From positions 4,522,501 through 4,586,500 of the forward strand of contig NZ_CP041767.1 of NCBI RefSeq assembly GCF_022026395.1: a stretch of 64,000 bases of DNA. The letters run 5' to 3'. Below are positions 7,171-15,706 of the stretch, one piece after another (position 1 is the first letter of the stretch; the number at the start of each line of letters is the position of its first letter). This DNA is from Brevibacillus brevis (GTDB lineage: Bacteria > Bacillota > Bacilli > Brevibacillales > Brevibacillaceae). Below the pieces are notes generated by a model. The model searched no databases and had not been told where the DNA came from. It worked only from the letters and a program-made list of their open reading frames with translations. The position numbers and the translations under genes are program-made.

Positions 7171-8837
7171 GCTACCTGTTCTCCTCCACGCATAATCGCC
7201 AACAGACGACCCTTGGTTTCTTCTTCTCTCGCTGCCAGTCCAGCCAGCTTTTGATGCAGTGTTGCCAATTCACGCAATACGCCAAGACGCTCGCCTTGAG
7301 CTGCACTTTCTACACGCACTTTCTCCTTTATCATCTCGACCACTTGTGCAATGAAAGAGAGACCCACTCGTCTGTACTCCAGCTTCATCCCGCTGGAAAT
7401 ATCCGCACAGTAGTTCAGGACGTACTCACTCGAAGCAGCACCCTCTTTGATGTGCTTGCTCAGGAACTCTCCTGTAATCTCAATCTTGGTCGCGTGCACG
7501 CTGGCGTGATATTCTTCGCTCCGCAAATCAAACACTTGCGGCTGCTTGCCAAGCCATTCTTTGAAATGGAAGTCGAGATTTCCCGCCACTTTTTCGCGGA
7601 ACTCAACGAGAAGCGCTTCTTCACGACGTGCGCGTTCTTCCTCCGTCTTCTTGCCTGCAAACAACAATCCCACCTTGAAGCCCGGCTTACGGCTCTCCAA
7701 GTAGCTTCGTGCTGCTTCGTTTGTGCTGAAATAAGTCAAACGAGCATTGTCCAAGAGTACACTCAGCTCTTTTTCCATCTGAAGTCGGGCATCCTCAGCG
7801 CGCTGCTGTAGAGCCGCTGCAGTCGCTTCCTCCTGCTCAAGCGCTTTCTCCACAGCCGCTCTATTACGACTGTCGATGCCTTCTACTTCCAGACCATCCA
7901 GCTGGGCTTCCCACTGCTGGCGTTGATCTGCCTGGCTTGTTCTTACTACTTGGATGTGTTCCTCGATCAAATGCTCGGCAGCACTGCGAACGCTCGTGCC
8001 AACCAGCTTTTCACGATCAGCGATCAACTGCGAGAGCATGCCCTTAAAATCCGCATACATGTTCTCAGGATGATCTGGCTCCGCAAGCGACGTGTAAAAA
8101 ATACCATCGGGATGAATGTTCCAAGTCGCGAATGCTTCCTCGACACTTTCCTTATAGCTATCGAAATCCAATTCGAAATCAATATGTTTATCGATCATGT
8201 TCACAACCAGATAGACTGGCTTTCCTCGGTCCTTCAACGTCTTCGTAAAATTGAAGTTCTCTTCGGCTTGAACATGGTTATAGTCCATCATGTAAATGAC
8301 GACGTCCGCCAAATGCAGAGCAGATTCCGTAGCGATTTTGTGTGCGGCATCCGTTGAGTCAATGCCCGGTGTATCGAGCAAGCTGGCGTATTCGTCAAGG
8401 AATGTTCCCGGATAAGAGACCTCTACGGATTCAACCGTATCTCCGTCAACAGCAAACTGCTTGAGCTTCTCCATCTCTGTATCTGGATCAAATGTAAGGA
8501 CTCCGCTGTTCATGGTGAAGACGCGAGCCGCTTTTTCTCCGCCCCGAATCTTCACGACATTCGCACTTGTCGGAATCGGATTGGACGGCAACAAGTTGAC
8601 ACCCAGAAGCGTGTTAATCATCGTTGATTTTCCAGCGGAAAAATGTCCGCAAAACGCAATATTCAGTTCAGCGTGTTTTGTTTTCGCGGCCAGTTGAATG
8701 AGCTTGTGCGGCGTGGTTTCGTCACCCTGCGATTTCATTACTTCTGCGAGTTCTTCCCATGTATGTGCCAGTCGGGAAAAGTCCGTTTCCCGGATCAATA
8801 CTTGACTGTCAAGCACTTCTATTCCACCCTTCTCCAT
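7167..8837 (-). CDS. Bacterial dynamin-family GTPase, first (D1-like) half of a split DynA
   Basis: 556 residues. Visible GTPase motifs are P-loop GHFSAGKSTMIN (about 63-74), G2 IPTSANVVKI, G3 LLDTPGIDSTD and G4 VVNMIDKH. Long charged helices follow, with a possible membrane-binding patch (FKVGLLFAG). By order it matches the N-terminal module of DynA/YpbR. It overlaps the next gene by 4 bases, and together the two would add up to about the fused length, so a heterodimer replacing the single chain is likely. A GTG a few codons further in also has a fair ribosome-binding site, so the start is not certain. Confidence 0.85.
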   Translation of the reverse strand: MEKGGIEVLDSQVLIRETDFSRLAHTWEELAEVMKSQGDETTPHKLIQLAAKTKHAELNIAFCGHFSAGKSTMINTLLGVNLLPSNPIPTSANVVKIRGGEKAARVFTMNSGVLTFDPDTEMEKLKQFAVDGDTVESVEVSYPGTFLDEYASLLDTPGIDSTDAAHKIATESALHLADVVIYMMDYNHVQAEENFNFTKTLKDRGKPVYLVVNMIDKHIDFELDFDSYKESVEEAFATWNIHPDGIFYTSLAEPDHPENMYADFKGMLSQLIADREKLVGTSVRSAAEHLIEEHIQVVRTSQADQRQQWEAQLDGLEVEGIDSRNRAAVEKALEQEEATAAALQQRAEDARLQMEKELSVLLDNARLTYFSTNEAARSYLESRKPGFKVGLLFAGKKTEEERARREEALLVEFREKVAGNLDFHFKEWLGKQPQVFDLRSEEYHASVHATKIEITGEFLSKHIKEGAASSEYVLNYCADISSGMKLEYRRVGLSFIAQVVEMIKEKVRVESAAQGERLGVLRELATLHQKLAGLAAREEETKGRLLAIMRGGEQVA

Positions 8838-9048
8838 CGTTCCTACTCTCTCTACTTGTGCCTGTTCAAAAGAACTTCCTTTATCCTACACTCTATTCTA
8901 CCATGCCGAATGTACCATAGGTCACAAATGAGTTCAATTCAAAACTATGAAAGATTTAGCATTCGCCTATTCTTCCGCATAATTTTCCTCTCATCTGGAA
9001 AAAATCGCACTAACATGATATTCGCAATCTGAACGGGAGGAACTTAAA

Positions 9049-10623
9049 ATGATGCGCAGATTTTTGTCACAGCGTCGCAAAAAGAAAACTCCCTCTCTTA
9101 TCACACAGCGTTTGCAGCAGCGAAATGATCCTGCACTTGCACTATCGACCAGTTTGCAACAAAACATGGAGACATTTAAGACTGTGCTCGGCAGCCCACA
9201 CGATTTATTAATTCGTTCCTTTACGATCGGCAACACCACACATTCCTGTGCCGTGATTGCGATTGATGGATTGGCGAACTGCGATATGCTAGATGCGCAA
9301 GTCCTTGGACAAATCCAGTTGATGATCTCGACTGCTTCCAAAGTAGTACCGACTGAACCTGATGAGATTGTCCGGATGCTTTATGAGGAAGTCCTTTCTG
9401 TTGTTGAAATATCGAAAGCAACGGATTTGACAAAAATACTCGAAGGCATTCTTTCCGGGGATACAGCCATTTTTGTAGATGGAGCGACCGAAGTCATTAT
9501 TATCGACAGCAAGGGATGGAAAACGCGGGCCATTGAGGAGCCTGTCTCCGAAGGCTTGGTGCGAGGTCCGCGGGATGGCTTTACGGAGAGTATCCGGGAC
9601 AATACCGTCCACATTCGCAGACGCGTCAAAGACCCAAACTTGCGCTTTGAAGGGTCTATCATAGGCAGACGCAGCCGTACAGATGTGATTATCGCCTACA
9701 TTGAAAACATCGTTGATCCAGAACTACTGGATGAAGTGAGACGGCGAATATCTACGATCGATGTTGACGAGATAGAAGAGTCCGGTTTTATCGAGCAATG
9801 GATTGAAGATGATTTTCTGTCGCCTTTTCCGCAGATTCATAACACAGAGCGGCCCGATAAAGTGAGTACAGCATTGTTTCAAGGCCGCATTGCGATATTG
9901 GTGGACGGCACTCCCATGGTGCTTATTTTGCCGGTGACGATTGGCTTGCTCCTCCACTCACCTGAGGATTACTACGAGCGTTGGATTGTCGGTTCATTAG
10001 CCAGGCTGTTGCGGTATTTGGCAGCATTTCTGGCCGTCTATTCGCCCGCTTTCTATATCGCTCTCGTCACTTTCCACCCCGGCTTGATCCCGTCAGATCT
10101 CGCCTTCTCGATTGCAGCCACACGTGATGGGGTTCCGTTTCCGGCATTCGTAGAAGCAATCATGATGGTGACGACGATGGAGCTGTTGCAGGAAGCGGGA
10201 TTACGCTTGCCGAAGCCGATCGGCCAAACCGTCGGAATCGTTGGCGGTCTCGTCATCGGTGATGCTGCGGTTTCTGCGGGCATCGTCAGTCCAGTCATGG
10301 TCATCGTCGTCGCCCTCACTGCCATCGCTTCTTTTGCCATCCCTGCTTATCACCTTGCCATCGCCTTTCGGATGATTCGTTTTTTCGCCATGTTTATGGC
10401 GGCCATTTTTGGTATTTATGGCGTGGTGCTTAGCTTTATTGCCATCATGATTCATTTATCCAATCTGACCAGCATCGGGTACCCTTATTTGGCGCCTCTT
10501 GCTCCACAGATGCCAAGGGATTGGAAGGATATGATTTTGCGCGCACCTGTTACCTTTTTGAAAACCCGACCAGATGCCCTTCACACGAAAGATGAAAACA
10601 GAATGAGTACAGGAGGGTCGTAA
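9049..10623 (+). CDS. GerA-family spore germinant receptor subunit A
   Basis: Large membrane subunit of a germinant receptor in the inner spore membrane. 524 residues: a hydrophilic N-terminal part of about 270 residues (SPHDLLIRSF, GRRSRTDVIIAYIENIVDPE, FPQIHNTERPDKVSTALFQG are family blocks) and then about five membrane segments from residue 290 on, including the conserved PFPAFVEAIMMVTTMELLQE and GLRLPKPIGQTVGIVGGLVI. The ATG follows GGGAGG. It is first in an A-B-C operon with a fourth small gene. Expression in the forespore (sigma G) is expected from the family, but I could not find a convincing sigma-G promoter. Which germinant it senses cannot be read from sequence. Confidence 0.93.
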   Translation: MMRRFLSQRRKKKTPSLITQRLQQRNDPALALSTSLQQNMETFKTVLGSPHDLLIRSFTIGNTTHSCAVIAIDGLANCDMLDAQVLGQIQLMISTASKVVPTEPDEIVRMLYEEVLSVVEISKATDLTKILEGILSGDTAIFVDGATEVIIIDSKGWKTRAIEEPVSEGLVRGPRDGFTESIRDNTVHIRRRVKDPNLRFEGSIIGRRSRTDVIIAYIENIVDPELLDEVRRRISTIDVDEIEESGFIEQWIEDDFLSPFPQIHNTERPDKVSTALFQGRIAILVDGTPMVLILPVTIGLLLHSPEDYYERWIVGSLARLLRYLAAFLAVYSPAFYIALVTFHPGLIPSDLAFSIAATRDGVPFPAFVEAIMMVTTMELLQEAGLRLPKPIGQTVGIVGGLVIGDAAVSAGIVSPVMVIVVALTAIASFAIPAYHLAIAFRMIRFFAMFMAAIFGIYGVVLSFIAIMIHLSNLTSIGYPYLAPLAPQMPRDWKDMILRAPVTFLKTRPDALHTKDENRMSTGGS

Positions 10624-11730
10624 GTGAGTGCAGAAACCTTGGCGGAGAAAATGATCAGCAAAAATCATATGGGGATTAATATTGCCTCAGTCACAATCGG
10701 CGTCGGCATCCTGACCTTTCCCCGCTCCTTAGCCAAGGCAACCGGAGCATTCGATGGATGGATTTCCGTCGTGATTAGCGGTCTTTGCGCGTGTCTGGTT
10801 GGCTGGCTGCTTGCCAAGCTGGCTGCTCGGTTTCCGAGACAAAGCTTCTTTGAATACAGCTCGATCATCGCAAGCAAACCGATCGCCTACATCTTGACCT
10901 TTCTCGTCTGTATTTACACGATGCTATTTGTTTCATTTGAAATCAGGGCAATCGGAAACATCGCCAAGCAGTATCTGTTCTACAATACCCCGGTGGAAAT
11001 GATCACGCTCTCTTTTCTCTTGATCGTTCAATATTCCGTGATTGGATCACGCATTGCCATGCTGCGGCTCAACTTGCTGTTTTTGCCTGTAGTTCTTGTC
11101 GTCATGTTCATCGTCCTGCTGTTTACTACCCAGTTGTTTGAGATCGATAATATCCGTCCCTTTTTTTCATCAGACTGGCGCTCTCTCTTGGAAGGCTCCA
11201 GAGTTGTCGGACTGTCTTATTCGGGCTTTGAGATTATCCTTTTTTACACCATGCTGATGAAAAAGCCTCAGGAAGGGGCAAAGGCCGTGACGTTAGGTCT
11301 CTCGATCCCCATTCTGCTCTACATGACCATCTACATGTTCGCCATCGGAGTATTCTCTGCGGAGGTTGCGACGAACCTGACCTATCCAACCATCGAGCTG
11401 GCAAAAGAGGTCGAAATCCCCGGCGGTTTTTTTGAGCGGGTGGAGTCCATTTTCTTCACCATCTGGATCATGACGATCTTCAACACATGTGCGATGTGGC
11501 TCGATATTACCGTGCTCAATTTATCTTCCATGTTCCACAAGGTGCGCAAAACGTTTTGGGTGCTCATTCTTTCTCCCATGATTTATTTTGTCGCGATGCT
11601 TCCGCAAAACCTGGTTGATTTCTTCGCATTTGCAGATAGCATCACTTATTTCGGAATGATCCTCGTCTATTTATGTCCGATTTTGCTGCTCCTCATCGCT
11701 GTCATACGAGGTGTAAAGGGTCATGAATAG
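10624..11730 (+). CDS. GerB-type spore germination permease subunit
   Basis: 368 residues, about ten hydrophobic segments, amino acid-polyamine-organocation type fold, the B subunit of GerA-type receptors where ligand is thought to bind. The N-terminus KNHMGINIASVTIGVGILTF is the typical first helix. The GTG start follows AGGAGGG and lies directly behind the A-subunit stop codon, and the gene overlaps the C-subunit gene by 8 bases, so the three are translated from one message. Confidence 0.92.
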   Translation: MSAETLAEKMISKNHMGINIASVTIGVGILTFPRSLAKATGAFDGWISVVISGLCACLVGWLLAKLAARFPRQSFFEYSSIIASKPIAYILTFLVCIYTMLFVSFEIRAIGNIAKQYLFYNTPVEMITLSFLLIVQYSVIGSRIAMLRLNLLFLPVVLVVMFIVLLFTTQLFEIDNIRPFFSSDWRSLLEGSRVVGLSYSGFEIILFYTMLMKKPQEGAKAVTLGLSIPILLYMTIYMFAIGVFSAEVATNLTYPTIELAKEVEIPGGFFERVESIFFTIWIMTIFNTCAMWLDITVLNLSSMFHKVRKTFWVLILSPMIYFVAMLPQNLVDFFAFADSITYFGMILVYLCPILLLLIAVIRGVKGHE

Positions 11731-12955
11731 ACAGCTCACTGCTTTCTGCATCTTCCTGCTTTTATCGACTTTGCTGGCTGGATGCTGGGATCAGGTTCAA
11801 ATTGAGGAACGAGGATTTGTGGTAGGCGTAGCGGTTGATAAACCTCGTACAAAAGAAGCCGAGCAGCAAGCCAAACAAGAGGCACCAGACAAACCTCAAG
11901 TAAAAGAGCGCTTTCTCGTCACCCATCAATTCGTCGTCCCCGGTGGATTGATCTCCGGCGGCCAAGGAAGCGGCGGTGGTCAAAACACAGCCAATGAGGC
12001 TTACCTCAACCTCGTATCCGAGGGAGACTCTCTTTTCGAGATTTCCCGCGAATTGGCTACCCGGACCAGCAGAACTCCGTTTTATCAGCATATGAAGATC
12101 CTGATCGTCTCCGAAGACGTTGCCCGTACGAAAAACGGTTTTGCCAGAGCACTCGATTTCTATCTACGTGATCCAGATTCCAGACGAAGCAGCAAGGTAT
12201 TTATCTCAAATGGCCTCGCTAAAGAAGTACTGGAAGTCAAACCGAAAACAGAGAAGCTGCCCGCTATTTACGTCAACTCGATTGGAGAAAACGTCAAAAA
12301 AAATTCCCGCATGCTCCCAGAGGCCCGATTGGGCGATGTCCATGAGGAGCTTCTCAGTTCGTACAGTTTTGTGGTTCCGCGTATTAGACCCGAAGAGCAG
12401 GAGGTAAAATTAGCAGGCGCCGCTGTTTTTACCCATGACAATCAGTTGGTTGGTTTTCTCGGGGAAGAAGAGACGGAAGGGCTGAATTTTCTCACGGGAA
12501 AAGTTAGCGGAGGTATGGTAAAAGGCAAGTTAAAAAACAATCTTGTCTCGATGAACATCCAAGGGATCAAGCATAGCATTGAACCAGATTTACGCGATCC
12601 GCAACACATGAAATTCAAGATAACTATCGAGTGTGAAGGCACATTAGCCGAGTCTTACGCCACAATGGATTCTCTGAATAACACTACGATGGAAAAGCTT
12701 GAACAAGTGTTTGCCGAAGAAATCGAGCGAATGAGTAATGATACCATCAGGAAGGTCCATAAGCAGATGAAAGTGGATGTCATCAAGCTTGGCAACTATC
12801 TGAAGCAGCATTATTTTTCGCTTTGGAAAAAGATTCGGCGGGATTGGGAAACAGGGCAGCATCTGTATGAAAAAAGTGAAATAAAAGTTCAAGCAAAAGT
12901 CTATTTACGCAATATCGGTGCAATCAACCGTACCGAACGCCAAAACAACAGGTGA
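11723..12955 (+). CDS. Ger(x)C-family germinant receptor lipoprotein (subunit C)
   Basis: 410 residues with a lipoprotein signal (LLSTLLAGCWDQVQIEERGF; the Cys is the predicted lipid anchor). The block CWDQ..IEERGFVVGVAVDKP is the family signature. A Gly/Ser-rich insertion (SGGQGSGGGQNTAN) and the C-terminal helical domain with VIKLGNYLKQHY follow. The C subunit sits on the outer face of the inner spore membrane. It is slightly longer than average (about 370-400), due to the insertion and a Gln/Lys-rich stretch near residue 50. Confidence 0.92.
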   Translation: MNRQLTAFCIFLLLSTLLAGCWDQVQIEERGFVVGVAVDKPRTKEAEQQAKQEAPDKPQVKERFLVTHQFVVPGGLISGGQGSGGGQNTANEAYLNLVSEGDSLFEISRELATRTSRTPFYQHMKILIVSEDVARTKNGFARALDFYLRDPDSRRSSKVFISNGLAKEVLEVKPKTEKLPAIYVNSIGENVKKNSRMLPEARLGDVHEELLSSYSFVVPRIRPEEQEVKLAGAAVFTHDNQLVGFLGEEETEGLNFLTGKVSGGMVKGKLKNNLVSMNIQGIKHSIEPDLRDPQHMKFKITIECEGTLAESYATMDSLNNTTMEKLEQVFAEEIERMSNDTIRKVHKQMKVDVIKLGNYLKQHYFSLWKKIRRDWETGQHLYEKSEIKVQAKVYLRNIGAINRTERQNNR

Positions 12956-12959
12956 TTCC

Positions 12960-13112
12960 ATGCTCAAATTTTTAGGCGTAGTTCCTCCCTATATGACCTT
13001 CGCAGGAACGATCATGGCGTTTTTGATTCCCTATCTTTTTTTTAAAATCAATAACAAAATTCATGAGTTAGGCGATCCGCCGTGGAAGAAACGGAATAAC
13101 TCCGGTTCATAA
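12960..13112 (+). CDS. Small single-helix membrane protein, possible D subunit of the germinant receptor
   Basis: 50 residues (MLKFLGVVPPYMTFAGTIMA, then FLIPYLFFKINNK and a polar tail). It starts 4 bases after the C-subunit stop codon and ends at the operon terminator, so it belongs to the receptor operon. Some Bacillus receptor operons carry a small D gene whose product has two helices and modulates germination; this one is shorter, with one clear helix. The GTGATTCC spacer has no strong ribosome-binding site, so expression may depend on coupling. The D-subunit role is an inference from position only. Confidence 0.55.
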   Translation: MLKFLGVVPPYMTFAGTIMAFLIPYLFFKINNKIHELGDPPWKKRNNSGS

Positions 13113-13152
13113 AACACCAAGCCGAAATGTACCATGTTTCGGCTTGGTGTTT
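13112..13152. terminator. Bidirectional terminator between the germinant receptor operon and the toxin gene
   Basis: AAACACCAAGCCGAAA (13112-13127) and TTTCGGCTTGGTGTTT (13137-13152) are perfect complements with a 9-base loop. The stem lies between convergent genes and is flanked by A and T residues on both sides. Confidence 0.85.
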
Positions 13153-13155
13153 ATC

Positions 13156-15027
13156 TCATTCGATTTCAAGTTCTCGCAATGTAATATCCCCCTTCAAATA
13201 TCCGTCAAATGTCTCGATTCGCCTGCAATTGTTTTTGTTCCACTCGAAGTCTCGTAAAATTTGTTCCTCACTCCGCGTTTTTCTTCTTTTCATCTTCATG
13301 TTTTTCAATCTTTCATGTGCGTCAATCGATTTTTTGACCGATTTTTCCCATTTTCTTTTATAGATAGGACGTGTTTTTTTGACGATCTTTGCATACGTCA
13401 TTCTTTCCCGTCTATGATTGAGGATGACCCGTAAAACGCGGCTTTGCTTTTGGAGCAGGGCTTTGCATTCCTTCAGCAGGTCTGGGCTTGAATCTTTTGC
13501 GTTCATTTTTGTTTCAATGTCTTTCAGATGATCCTTTTCCAGTTGCAAGCTATTCAAGTCATCATCCTTCATGGAAAAGGATTCCAAATAATTTTCATTT
13601 GCATATTTCAGCTCATCGTATTCCGTCTCAATCTCAGCATCTCGCAACTCTTGGATAAAACAGCTTCTGTATCCTTCATCAACCATTTTGTCCATCACAA
13701 CAGCAGGAGCTAGCTCAAAGGCTTCTGGTTGGTCTGCATCCTCCATGGCTTCAAACTCGATAAAATCTTGTCTATTTTTCTCGTACATTTTCTCGATTGC
13801 TTTTCGAATACCCGCAGACTCTACCACCAATCCGTCTTGTACACTCCCGTAGTCCGCTACCCTTTCCCGTCCTTTCCATGCTATCGGATCTTTATTTTTC
13901 GCATGATCTGACATCAAGGCTTGATGCATGGAAAAGCGAATACCTGAAACGCCCTTCGTATCTTCCAATTCACTGGACTTCTTCGTAAAGTCTTTGTCTT
14001 CTCCGCGATTTACGGAATACGACAAATGGTATCTCGCCGTATAATCACTCTCCGTATAATCCAAATTACTTTCGTCCATATTTTCTGAATATTGATCATA
14101 GGAGGAATCCCCTACCGTCGGACGACCAAATTGCCCATTGTTGAGCATCTCTGCCTTTGCCTCCCATTTGAAGGGTATTCTGACAGGAAGCTGAATTTCC
14201 CACGGCTTGTCCGCGTCTATTTTTTTCAAGATCCCCAATTTTAATAGCTGATCCTGGTCTACACTGAAGTTCAATTGATCGTATTTTACTTCTACCGTGT
14301 ACTCATACTTTGTTCCAATTTTCGCTTCACGAAGCATTTCCTCGATTGTATTATTATAGGATTGTTGATTATTTTTTGTATCCTGCGGGGCTACATTCCA
14401 TTCTTGATCGGCTCCTTGTCCTCTGAGGATCTGATAGCCAACCAAATGACCTCCGTCGTAGCTAGCCAATAACCCGCTGATCGCGCCTTCCCGTATGAGA
14501 ATCTCTTCATTTCCAAGATTTCCAATGGCTGTTACCAACTTTAAGCCTTCACGGTCATTTTTAGAGGCACTTTTTGTAATAAGAGCGGTAACAGAATGAG
14601 GACGGTCGCATGTATCTCCCAATTCTTTTTTTGTTTTGGCAAATACCTTTGCATTCAAATTTTTTTCCCCGTACACTTCCTTTAACATCCCCCAAAAAGT
14701 AGGAAGTCCTTTATCTGCTTGCACATCCGTAAACTTCCCGTCATCTCCAACGGCTTCTTCAAAATCTTCTTGTTCGAATACATCTGGATGGTCCGCTTTC
14801 ATTTTATTGAGATTCTCTTGTTTGAGTTTCCTTTGGATGATTGGCATTCGAGGTTGCTTTTGATTTTGCAACAGCTGCGTCATTGCTTTGTTTCCTACTT
14901 TTTTGGCGAGCTGTAAAACGGGTGGCAGATTTCGGGGGGAATTTTGTGGGGAACGTACATTGTCAGATAGATTTTTGCTGCTTGGCCTATGATTTTCTTT
15001 TGGGAGTAGCTCCCGATTATGGAACAC
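13156..15027 (-). CDS. Putative toxin with injection-system-type N-terminal tag and DNA/RNA non-specific endonuclease domain
   Basis: 623 residues, GTG start behind AGGGGATGATAGG. Residues 36-54 (PVLQLAKKVGNKAMTQLLQ, followed by IIQRK at 63-67) match the short N-terminal segment common in toxins with DUF4157-type or other eCIS-associated leaders (LQLQRxxGNxAVxxLLQ...IQRK). Residues about 135-235 look like the DNA/RNA non-specific endonuclease (type 2) fold: H144, DGGHLVGYQI at 191-200 in place of the usual DRGH, NVAPQ at 211-215 and N-rich helix NNQQSYNNTIEEMLRE. The last 300 residues are charged and helical with no recognised domain. No membrane helix or classical signal peptide is present, so delivery would need a contractile device or lysis. 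No obvious immunity gene adjoins. The nuclease call is moderate because the catalytic motif is DGGH. Confidence 0.65.
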   Translation of the reverse strand: MFHNRELLPKENHRPSSKNLSDNVRSPQNSPRNLPPVLQLAKKVGNKAMTQLLQNQKQPRMPIIQRKLKQENLNKMKADHPDVFEQEDFEEAVGDDGKFTDVQADKGLPTFWGMLKEVYGEKNLNAKVFAKTKKELGDTCDRPHSVTALITKSASKNDREGLKLVTAIGNLGNEEILIREGAISGLLASYDGGHLVGYQILRGQGADQEWNVAPQDTKNNQQSYNNTIEEMLREAKIGTKYEYTVEVKYDQLNFSVDQDQLLKLGILKKIDADKPWEIQLPVRIPFKWEAKAEMLNNGQFGRPTVGDSSYDQYSENMDESNLDYTESDYTARYHLSYSVNRGEDKDFTKKSSELEDTKGVSGIRFSMHQALMSDHAKNKDPIAWKGRERVADYGSVQDGLVVESAGIRKAIEKMYEKNRQDFIEFEAMEDADQPEAFELAPAVVMDKMVDEGYRSCFIQELRDAEIETEYDELKYANENYLESFSMKDDDLNSLQLEKDHLKDIETKMNAKDSSPDLLKECKALLQKQSRVLRVILNHRRERMTYAKIVKKTRPIYKRKWEKSVKKSIDAHERLKNMKMKRRKTRSEEQILRDFEWNKNNCRRIETFDGYLKGDITLRELEIE

Positions 15028-15107
15028 CCTATCATCCCCTATTCGATTGGAGTTTCTTTCAAGAAAGGACTCACCCGTCTATCCGAGCAAGCCCTTTTCC
15101 ACTTTTC

Positions 15108-15632
15108 CTATTGTTGTGCCAGCAAATCAGCAAACGCTTTGGCGTACGCAGGCAGATCAGGCGGTCTGCGTGAACCAACAATATGACCGTCTACCACAAC
15201 CTCTTCATCTATCCAAATCGCTCCTGCATTCTCCATATCATCTTTAATGCCTGGCGTAGATGTCGTCGTTACCCCGCGTAAAATTTTTGCGGAAGCAAGC
15301 ACCCACCCCGCATGGCAAATATGCCCAATTGGTTTTTTCGCCTCGTGCATCGCAACCACAAACGACAGCACTTCTGGATAGCGACGCAGCTTGTCAGGTG
15401 CCCACCCTCCTGGAACGAGTACACCTGCATAGTCGGCAGGATTAACCTCTGCCATCGCTTTGTCGGCCTCACACGGTACACCGTACTTCCCTATGTAGAC
15501 GTGATTTGCCTTTGGGCCTACAAAATGGACCGTAGCGCCTTCCTCTCGCAATCTCATCACCGGATACCAGAGCTCGAGATCCTCAAATTCACTTTCGACG
15601 AAGCAAACCACTTGTTTTCCTGCAAGTCTCAA
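15108..15632 (-). CDS. DJ-1/PfpI family protein
   Basis: 174 residues; TTG start preceded by AAGGAGG at 8 bases. The fold is visible from VVCFVESEFEDLELWYPVMR through the nucleophile elbow GHICHAGWVLASA, where the Cys is the expected catalytic residue and the following His is typical of PfpI-type members. The later block TTSTPGIKDDMENAGA with WIDEEVVVDGHIVGSRRPPD is also characteristic. Members act as deglycases, chaperones or peptidases; the substrate here is not known. It stands alone between the toxin and the hybrid kinase. Confidence 0.85.
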   Translation of the reverse strand: MRLAGKQVVCFVESEFEDLELWYPVMRLREEGATVHFVGPKANHVYIGKYGVPCEADKAMAEVNPADYAGVLVPGGWAPDKLRRYPEVLSFVVAMHEAKKPIGHICHAGWVLASAKILRGVTTTSTPGIKDDMENAGAIWIDEEVVVDGHIVGSRRPPDLPAYAKAFADLLAQQ

Positions 15633-15706
15633 TGTTCTCGCCTCCTTTTCCTTCTATACTACGCTATTGTAGCAGGTACAGAAGGAAAAGACAGTAGGTT
15701 CGTGGA

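Noticed and set aside
7074..7811. 245-codon plus-strand frame opposite the dynamin genes
   Set aside because: Mirror frame of two well-supported GTPase genes; Cys/Leu/Gln-rich and without ribosome-binding site.
9010..9048. Sigma-G promoter of the first germination operon
   Set aside because: CATGATA resembles a -10, but no -35 of the right type lies at 17-18 bases.
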